Source of the DNA: Ctenosaura bakeri
Taxonomy: Eukaryota > Chordata > Lepidosauria > Squamata > Iguanidae
Assembly: GCA_948474755.1 (NCBI GenBank)
Contig: CAOLHI010000485.1
Coordinates: 402,001-466,000 of the forward strand
Direction of reading: 5' to 3'
DNA: 64,000 bases
This document shows positions 56,091 to 64,000 of this stretch, piece after piece. The notes under the pieces were generated by a model. The model searched no databases, was not told the origin of the DNA, and saw nothing but the letters and a program-made list of their open reading frames with translations. The position numbers and the translations under genes are program-made. How positions within the stretch are numbered: the first letter of the stretch is position 1; each line of letters opens with the position of its first letter.

Positions 56091-57363
56091 GCTACATGAT
56101 CCAAGATGGCAGCACCCAATAATATCAATATTGACTAGGAAACAATTTGAATTCTCCCCAAAAAATATCTCCCAAAAGAAAGAACTGTTCAAAATATAGT
56201 TGAAACAAAGAAAATAGCAAAAGAAGGTCATTTCTTTGGCACTTATAAAATTTTAAATTTTGTATAAATTTCCTGCCAGAAATACTGTGTTGATTCAGTG
56301 TGTGTAAGAATGAAGAGCTGGTTGCAACTGACAGTTGCATATAATGGGAAATGGCACTGTCCTAAAGAAATAATGAAAGCTTGTTTTAGTGTGCACATAT
56401 CACTTTTTACACACGGCATGCTTTAGCAAATTAAATGCAACCCCCACTGCATGTGTTTTTGATTTGATCATTGCCTCTTTAAGGGTTTGGGGCCCCCTGC
56501 CTGCTGTGCATTGTGATGGGGGATATTTAGGTTCTCTATGTAATAATGATAACTCGACATGTAGCCGATGAGAAACCTTCCAAGTGAATAGGGCAGACAG
56601 ATCATTTCACATGTCACCAGCAAGTCCCCTTTTACTAACATTTCTTTTCAGAAGCTTGCCCTCCTTGTGACTTGCTTTGAAGAGGCCTGGACAGGTTGAT
56701 TGTATTTGCATCACTTTTGTTAAAAGTTAAGGCCTGGTGTGGGTAGTGAGACAGGCGTAGTATAGACCCTTGCACAAAAGACCGATAGTGCTGAAGGTTA
56801 TTCCGCAAATAAGAAGAAATAAGGAAGTGTCCTTGGCTTCTGGCCCAGTTTGTTTCTTTCCCTTTCCTCTAAAGCTAGCATTGCTGATATAAAGAAAGAA
56901 GGCTACCTTTGATGGTGTACAACCTTTACATCATTCTCATGTCCAGCTTCACTTCTACTTAGCTTTAGCAGTGCTGCAGTTTCTGATGCCACTGTACCAG
57001 CAGTGCACAGCCTGTTGCTTCTTCCAGGTATTTCCTACCAGCAGAGAAAGAATGATATGTATCAGAATTTTAGTGAGAGAGAATGGAGAGAAGTCTGTTT
57101 GCACCTTCTTCCAGAGAGTCTCATACAGACCATGCTTTCCAGCCATATCTGTTATCAGGACTTCTCGGGACCATAGAGGTGGGAGGGGTATAAAGAAGAC
57201 CCTCCAATGCCCCCCCCAGTGAAAAAAAGAGAGTATCTGAATATGTATGTGCAAATGCATGCAGTCCCAAACCTCAAGGCAATTTCACATACGGTCTTTG
57301 AAGCTGGAAAAGTTGCACACTCCTAGATTACAACATTCACTACACCATAGGATTTTGAGTGTG
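56091..57363. other. Unique AT-rich non-coding stretch
   Basis: No recognised gene or repeat boundary. Confidence 0.35.
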
Positions 57364-57594
57364 GGAGCCAGTGTGATATAGTGGTCTGAGCACTGGACTG
57401 TGAGTGGGACAGCAGGGCTTGAATTTGTGCTGTGACATGGAAACCCACTGGTTGACCCTTGGCAAGTCACACTGTCTCAGCCTCAGAGGAAGGCAAAGAC
57501 AAACCACCCCTGAACAAATTTTTGCAGAGAAACTCCCCTGATAGGTCCACCTTAGAGTACCCATAAGCTGGAAATGACTTGAAAACCCACAAGA
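57364..57594 (+). mobile_element. Sauria-type SINE, near full length
   Basis: A box GTGTGATATAGTGGTCTGAGC, diverged B box, GAAACCCACTGGTTGACC, CTCAGCCTCAGAGGAAGGC, CCATAAGCTGGAAATGACTTG and an A-rich tail. Confidence 0.92.
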
Positions 57595-60083
57595 AAAAGA
57601 AAGAAAAAACTACTGGCTTACAGATGCAAAACCACAGGTGACCTGGGGTGAGTGGCAAGAAAGACCCCAGAGCCAGGATAAATTTTAGAATGTCATGTTC
57701 AGGAGCCAATCATGATCTGTAATTTACTAGCATCCTCTGTGGGTGATTGATATGACACAGTTTTATTAGTCATACAGGTGAAGCTCTGATGGGTTGGTAA
57801 CACACTATGTGGCATGAGACTTTCTGTAGCATGTGATCAGAGTAGGAGGGAAAAAAACTGGCTTGCTGGCTTTTCCTGCTCAACAAGGCTATTTGTGCAG
57901 CTGTGGGCCCTCGGACCCTCCTGATCCCCCCCCAGATAAGATTGGATGGGGGCAAAATAGTGTTCTTCCAGTCTTGGCGTCATCTAGCATCTAGACTGTT
58001 AGATTAAAACAGGAGGCATGCTTGTCCAAACTCCCAAAGAATGACTTCAGTGAGGAAAAAAAAAAAAGAATAAAACTAGAAGCCTGTGGCCACTTCTGGT
58101 TTCTGGGATTGATTGACTTCTGGGCCTGATGTTATCTGTAGTGGCCAAAATTTGGCTTCTGCAATTTTTGAAGTTGCCTGTCCCAGTGACAGAAGCCTGA
58201 TTTGAAGGTGGCTTTTTGTTTTCCATGATGTGGTACACACTGAACAGGGGAAGACTGATGAAGAGATGGTCCTTCTTTTGATGAGAGGTCAGACTATGTA
58301 TCCTGGAGACTGAGCTGGTTCTTTTAATGCATGCTTCTAAATCTCTCCCTAGCTACAGAATAAGAAGAATAAGAAGAATCCAACCTATAATTCTGTTGTA
58401 TCTTAGTGCCAGTTCATAGCAAAAGTATATATCCCACATTTCTACCAATCAGTTCAGATTGACATATATGGGAATTCTCCTCCTCCTGCTATTTGATGTC
58501 TCAAAAATATAAGAGACCTGATTTTCCTCCAAGTCCACCATGAAATTAAGCTTTTGAAAGCAATTGCTGTTTAGCATTTGTTTTCCCAAATGAAATGGCT
58601 ATTTTTGTTTCAAGTTAGATATATTCACTTATTTCAGTGCAACCTAGTAACTGCTCTTCATCTAGTTTTACAAGTTTTTGTGCAAACTTGACAACAACAA
58701 ATTAAAAGACTTGAGTAAGTGAATGGAACTATTCTGTTGAACAAGGATTTTATTACAACACAGGAAAAAAGCCTTCTGCTTGAGATTGTTCATTTGTCAG
58801 TGCATGAATTACAATTTTATGACCTGCTTTCTTCTTAAAAAACAAACTGGAAAAGATTGCTCAGCACCTTTCTCCTTTACTGTTCAAGTGTTTTGTAATT
58901 AACTGCATAAACCTTCCTAAGAGGCTATGGAGTGGTCCACCTTAATTTCAAATAGGTACCCCTTGCAATTATGTCAGCTACTTAAATTTATTTGCAGACA
59001 GTCAATTCATATTGATCATAACTTGACCTTACAGTGACCTTGAGCAAAGGTACTTTGCAACTCTTATAGATATTGTGATCAATACCGGTGAGTAATTGAC
59101 TGTACCTAGTTACTGATAAGTGAAGTTTTTTTTTTTAAAGGTACACTATTTTCAGAAACAAAGATAATAACAGCTCATTTAGTCAACAGCTTGTAAAGGT
59201 TTCATATTGATGTACCAAGGTATAATGACAACCCCAGGCTTTTACAAATGGTGCAAAACAATGGGGTGCAAAGATCCAGGAGAGAGAATCATTATTTCCC
59301 CAACTTCAAATGCAAAATTTCATGATATTTATGACAAAGAATGCTGAGAACAAACACACTTACATTGCCGTGCTTGTTGCCAATGGAGCGTGTCAAACTG
59401 TGCCTTTTTTCTCTCTATCCATGAGGTAGGTCTCGTGAAATAAAATGCGGTATTGTTATTAATGTCCATGGGAAGGAAGTTGCTTTATACATATTTCAGC
59501 ACTGTTCTCTTTTGGAAGTTGGTGACTGAATGAAACTGTACCTCCCCAGGTATGTCCAACCATAATCAGGAGAAAGAGCTTTGCTTGGTCTCAGCACATC
59601 TGCTACATGATGATAGGTTTCCCCTTCTCCCCTGCTGAAAGTTAAAAAGGAAAGATGCTAAAAACCTTCTCTCTCTGTTTCTTTCACTTTGCTTAAAACT
59701 CTACTGGGCTATGTGCTAGCAACTTGAAGAAGCAGGCAGAAAGCATTACGATTTTGAGTTGCTAATTTGAGCATCAGAAGACAGGAGCTGACTTCCTAAA
59801 TGCTGTGTGCTCCCAAGTTCCCCTGCTTTGTCAGGGGAGTGATTATGTTCAATAAGGTAGGTTTACTTTTTCCCCAAACCTCTTTGGAAGACTGCTATTG
59901 CTGATGCATGGAACAGAGCTGTGCACACATGCTCACACACACACACCGCAGTCCCAGACTGAAAGAAAAGCGATTGAAAAGGTGAAATGATATGCAACTG
60001 TCACTGGGCTGTGAACAACATCAAATAGCTCAAAGCCCTGTGGAACACACAATGGTTTGTGCTCTTTCTGTTAGTTTGAACAA
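57595..60083. other. Non-coding stretch with a candidate conserved block
   Basis: About 58530-59200 is free of recognised repeats, AT-rich and even in composition, with AATTAAGC, TTGATCAT and TAATTAACTGCAT-like words. A conserved non-coding element is possible but unproven. Poly-A runs and a TAAGAAGAA run (58360-58380) occur outside it. Confidence 0.3.
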
Positions 60084-60293
60084 ATGTTGTTGTTGTTGTT
60101 GTTGTTGTGTGTACCTTCAAGTTGTTTCTGACTTATGGCAACCCTAAGGCGAACCTATCATGTGGTTGTCCAGGGGCTGAGTGTGTATGACGTGCCCAAG
60201 GTCTCCCAGTGGGTTTCTGTGGCCAAGCAGGAAATCAAACTCTGGTCTGTAAGACAGTAGTCCAATGCTCAAATCACTATGCCATGCTGGCTC
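60084..60293 (-). mobile_element. Sauria-type SINE, near full length, inverted
   Basis: It begins with a (GTT)n tail and CCTTCAAGTTGTTTCTGACTTATGGCAACCC, then the body (CCAAGGTCTCCCAGTGGGTTTC), and ends in the complement of the tRNA head (CACTATGCCATGCTGGCTC). Confidence 0.93.
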
Positions 60294-60798
60294 ATATATA
60301 AGGAAAAAAATAGCTAAAAAACAGGTCACATAGTGAAGCATCTATTGCTCTCAGCCAGTTACCAGATTTCTTGGAAGGCTATTTTGTGAATGCAATCAAG
60401 GTTGGAGAACCAGCCCAACACCCCCACTGATTGGGGGCACTGCCCTCCAGAGAAGTCTCCCTTAAATACACAAATTTCAAGTATCACAGTAATCTAAGAC
60501 TTTAGTTGAGCATTCAGAAATGCAGTTTAGGTATTCAAAGGAAAGGGCTGAGTAAAGTTACCAGGGAATGCAAGCACAGCAAATAGAAGTGGTTTAGGTG
60601 TGAATAGTTTTCAGTGTCTTCCTGTCTGCAGTACTAGAAATGTGGGAACAGAAGGAAAACTTCACTGGGGACAGAATTCTTATTTGGGGCAAATAATGCC
60701 TTCATTTTACACCTTTGCAGCTGCACCCTTGCTGCTCCTTGTAAAGGACATCATAAGAAGTGGTTACAGGCCACTTCCTATGATACCACAGATGCCAC
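60294..60798. other. Unique non-coding stretch
   Basis: Nothing recognised. Confidence 0.35.
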
Positions 60799-61140
60799 AT
60801 ACTCTCCAACTGTCTATATTTGGCAGGCACAGTACCAGTGCTCTGCCATTCTTCTTTTTCAGCTGCTTTTGTAATGTCCCAGTTTCTCTCTCTTCCTGCC
60901 TTCAGCTTACTTCAATTACTGCAAAGTGAGTTTAAAGCATAAAGGTAGTTTGCACTTGGTTAGATCAGTGGGGAAAAGGGGAGAAGGTGGCAGAATCTTG
61001 CCCTTCCCACTGGGTTCAGGCAAACTGCTGCAGCATTTCCTAACCTGTCTGTTCTTCCTCATTAATGAAGTTTTCCTTCTTGACCACACTCTGATGTTGC
61101 TTGGCCACACGTGTTCCAGTTTTCATCTGTGCAATGTTGG
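60799..61140 (+). repeat. Unclassified interspersed repeat, three-copy family, copy 3
   Basis: TACTCTCCAACTGTC, TTTGGCAGGCACAGTACC, TTTTCAGCTGCTTTTGTAATGTCC, TACTGCAAAGTGAGTTTAAAGC, AAACTGCTGCAGCATTTCC, TGATGTTGCTTGGCCACACGTG, CCAGTTTTCATCTGTG follow the same order as at 22099 and 42818. Confidence 0.75.
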
Positions 61141-62360
61141 AGCACATGATGCCACTCCTTTTACATATTTCTTTCACATCTGACTCGGCAACTGAGTATC
61201 AAGTGCATTCCTTCCTGGGGATAAATTTTGTCCCAGAGGCTTCAGCTGTGTACCCTTTATCTATTGCATCTATTCTATATTATATGTTCTGTGTTAGGAA
61301 GCCTGCAAAGATATCCTTATGTGGCAGTTGTGGGCCTCGACTGGCTTGAAACAATTTTCTTCTGGTTCTGTTGTTTTCTTGTTGTTCCTGTTCTTTTTCT
61401 TCTGCTGCTGCTGCCACCAACCTTCCTTTTAAAGACAGAGCATTATTTGTGCCTTTGGAATATAAAGGCCAGATTTCTTATAAAGCCCTTTTGGACAGCT
61501 CAGCCCCTGGAAGCTTCTGCCAATGGGAAATGCAATGCTCCCTATTTGTATTCCAGGGTTGGTACTGACTGATTTGTATCCCAGCCTCCATACAAGGCAG
61601 TGTTAACTGAAGCCAATACAGACTCTTTCTTAAGCCACTTGACCTGGACTCTGATCTATGCTTGTGTTGATTGCATCTTTCACAGACTCTTAGGTCTGTT
61701 ATTCTTCAGTAAATTCCACAGTGATCAGTAGAAAGTGGAAAGCGGATATCACAGATCAATCAGCCAAGAGTTTTCTGTGTCTATGGCACATAGTTGCTAA
61801 AGACGTTGCCCATCCTGATCTGGTTGGATGACCTGTTCCAGTGAAGGCAGCATCTCCTGTTTTCACTCATTTTAATTGTTCAATGACTTGCCAAAATAGT
61901 GGGTTGACTCAATGATTGAATTTACACACCACCTTTCTTCCAATATGGATTCCTATGTGGGAATCCTATTTCCATGTTCATTTTTCTGTATGTTTTTAGT
62001 TGTAATTGTTTTTACAATTATAAGTAGCCTTAAATCCCAAATTTGGGCTAAAGGTGGCAAATAAAAAATTAAATAAATAATATCACATTTATTATATTCC
62101 ACCTCATCTCTAAAATACTAAAGCCATTCGCATGTATGCCTGTCATCCTTAGTCCACTTGCAATTTGTCTCATTTGAAAAGAACATGTGCTTTTATATAG
62201 TGTATACTTATTCATATATATACTTATATAAGTATATATTATCTATATATATTTTATACCCTAACTGCTTTCTGACTGCATTGATAACCTGGTTCTAAAA
62301 TGCTCTTGATAAGTCATTTAGTACAGATTACTGTTTCCATGCAGATAAGGAAAGATTGTC
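61141..62360. other. Non-coding stretch with a LINE-tail-like segment
   Basis: At about 61985-62080, GTTTTTAGTTGTAATTG..TAGCCTTAAATCCCAAATTTGGGCTAAAGGTGGCAAATAAA followed by TAAATAAATAA resembles the 3' tail of a LINE. The class is uncertain. TA-rich sequence follows at 62200-62255. Confidence 0.35.
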
Positions 62361-62530
62361 AGACAGTGTCATGTAGCGGTTTGCGCACTGGATTATGATT
62401 CTGGAGAGCAGCATTCCACTTCCTACTCAGCTGTGGAAACCCAATGGGTAATGTTGGGAGCATCACACACTCTCAACTGTCAGAAAACCCTAGGATAGGT
62501 TCTCCTTAGGGTCACCATAAGCCAGAAAAA
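62361..62530 (+). mobile_element. Sauria-type SINE, diverged
   Basis: CAGTGTCATGTAGCGGTTTGC as A-box region, GGAAACCCAATGGGTAATGTTGGGAG, CTTAGGGTCACCATAAGCCAGAAAA. The tail is lost. Confidence 0.85.
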
Positions 62531-63175
62531 AACTATTCAGGAAGAAATGGACACAGGACTGATACACAAGCAGATACAGGCGCCCTTAGACAAACTGGAA
62601 GAAGCAATGGCATTGACCAGACTTTGCGTGGTCTTTCCATGGATGGATGTTAATCAGTGTTAGTCACACGCTGCAGGCCATGGACAGATCACCTTTCATC
62701 ATGCGAAGACCACACTGTTTTCCAGTGGAGAAGGCTCATTCATTCAACATCAAGCAAGCAGAAACTGGTAAAATATGGATGGATGTAGAAAGTAGACTTT
62801 AGCTCAGATGTAGACCTGCCATACTTCCCAATCCACCCCAATTTTAAAAACATTGTTAGAAATGTTATTTTTAAATAGCACCTCAATTTCTAGGACACAA
62901 TTTTTTAGAACTAGTTTTAGAACTAGGAGAGGACTTTTTCCAACCTGTATGAAAAAAAAAAAAGCTTCTCTTGGGCCTAAAACAGCCGGGACAAGGAGAA
63001 ACAGCCAATTTTTTTTAAAAAAAGACCTTAATTTTAAAAGATTTTTTTTGAAATTGAAAAAAAATGTGGGTGCTGGACCACCTTCAAAGGTGGTGGTCTT
63101 TTGGGGGCTACACTTTGTCTACCACAGCTTTAGATAAATTATCCCTAGCTTTTTGGTGCTGGAAGAGATTTGAGA
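62531..63175. other. Unique AT-rich non-coding stretch
   Basis: Nothing recognised. The open frame at 62853-63137 is Lys/Phe-rich from A/T runs. Confidence 0.35.
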
Positions 63176-63412
63176 CACATTCACATCATACAATTATAGC
63201 ACTATGATTCCACTTTAACGGCCATGGTTGCATCCTATGGAATTGTGGGGTTTGTAGTTTGCTCAGAGGCTATAGAGAAACTCTCTATAGCAGAATTTTA
63301 AGGACCTCTCTCTAAACTGGAAATCCCAAGATTCCATAAGATGGAACCATGGCAGTTAAAGTGGAATTATAGTGCTATAACTGTGTGATGTGAAAGGACC
63401 CCTGGTGTTATT
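63176..63412. mobile_element. hAT-like fold-back element, best copy
   Basis: Arms of about 38 bp, TCACATCATACAATTATAGCACTATGATTCCACTTTAA, pair with TTAAAGTGGAATTATAGTGCTATAACTGTGTGATGTGA. The right end continues AAGGACCCCTG, i.e. a CAGGGGTCCTT terminus typical of hAT elements. The inner arms (GGTTGCATCCTATGGAATTG, GGTTTGTAGTTTGC) pair as well. The left terminus is eroded and no 8-bp duplication is evident. Confidence 0.7.
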
Positions 63413-64000
63413 TAGAGATTTTGAACTTAGGAAAAGGACCCAATAAAGGAACACACGTCACTCCAGATGTTATTGGATTATTCCCATGATCCATCACCAT
63501 TGGCTATGGTGGCTACAACTGACATAGTACAAGAGCATCCGCAGGATGACATGTTCTCCAACCAGCAAGTACATAAAAGTACGTAAAAGTTTGCTACTGA
63601 GACTGCAATATATGTGTCTGTGGGAGTAAGTGCTAGTGAACATGGAGAACCTTACTTCTAAGTAAACATAGTGTAGCTTTCATAATATCCCTCACCATCT
63701 TGATGGATCTGGGTTTTAGTTAATATGCCCTAGCTTTGAGAATGATAGCCTTTTTATTGTTTTTTTCCCCAGTAGCTCTTTATTTAATGTAACTTATCAT
63801 TATGAATTCATTTAGTATTGATTACAATAGCTCTCTGATAATAAAGAATTAATTTGGCATGCTAGGTATGTCATATGCATTTATAAAAAATTCTGAAGTC
63901 ATTCAGAATTAATTAATATGGTGAAGTGATATTGTATTTGTAATTTCACTGTATTTTAATGCCCCCGTTCCTCTCTTTTCTTTTTCCCCCTCCAGGTTAC
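63413..64000. other. AT-rich non-coding stretch to window end
   Basis: A dispersed palindromic repeat fragment lies near 63455-63540. The AT-rich block at 63740-63960 contains TAATTTGGCATGCTAG, ATGCATTTATAAA and AATTAATTAATATGG words. The last bases, TTTTTCCCCCTCCAG|GTTAC, look like a splice acceptor with an exon beginning at 63996, but too little is visible to judge. Confidence 0.25.

Overview
This is vertebrate nuclear DNA, most likely from a squamate reptile (a lizard). The main reasons are repeated tRNA-derived SINEs of the Sauria type (A-box and B-box head, body ending in 'ATAAGTCAGAAATGACTTGAAGGCACACAACAACAA'-like sequence), two SINEs with a 5S rRNA head, CR1 and L1 LINE 3' ends, a CORE-SINE/MIR copy and many inverted-repeat DNA transposons. 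Most of the window is AT-rich intergenic or intronic sequence. I recognise no host gene. The only host coding candidates are two weak, phase-compatible exons at 15596-15700 and 17341-17437.

The outstanding object is a GC- and CpG-rich DNA transposon at 27126-34912 (7,787 bp). It has 18-bp perfect terminal inverted repeats and a TAG target duplication, and it interrupts a Sauria-type SINE whose two halves lie at 27073-27125 and 34916-35097. It carries a PIF/Harbinger (HARBI1-like) DDE transposase on the minus strand (34396-32710). Convergent to it is a Myb/SANT-like gene on the plus strand (29983-32301). The left half holds a second, different SANT/trihelix-like gene on the minus strand (29752-29201), divergent from the first across an NRF1-type palindrome, and a possible small basic plus-strand gene (27330-28412). 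Harbinger elements normally need only the transposase and the Myb-like partner, so a four-gene element with a second SANT-like protein would be unusual. All recognisable reading frames are broken by small indels, many in homopolymer runs, although the TIRs, target duplication and CpGs look young.

Related non-autonomous elements surround it. Four copies of a ~450-bp multi-hairpin MITE (1422-1887, 3042-3482, 7839-8294, 23463-23907) and three fold-back MITEs (8847-9048, 30958-31161, 47099-47263) have ends of the type GGCCATTTCCRCAC, close to the Harbinger TIR; at least three copies have 3-bp target duplications.

Other structure includes an inverted pair of an unclassified ~0.9-kb repeat whose ends are arrays of TCAAGTC/GACTTGA (23271-25030 and 47979-48822). 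The first copy is interrupted by a MITE and by an L1 3' end with a 16-bp target duplication. There is also a three-copy unclassified family (22099-22446, 42818-43195, 60799-61140), hAT-like fold-back elements, a probable solo LTR (41716-42585), microsatellites, and several repeat-poor AT-rich blocks that could be conserved non-coding elements.
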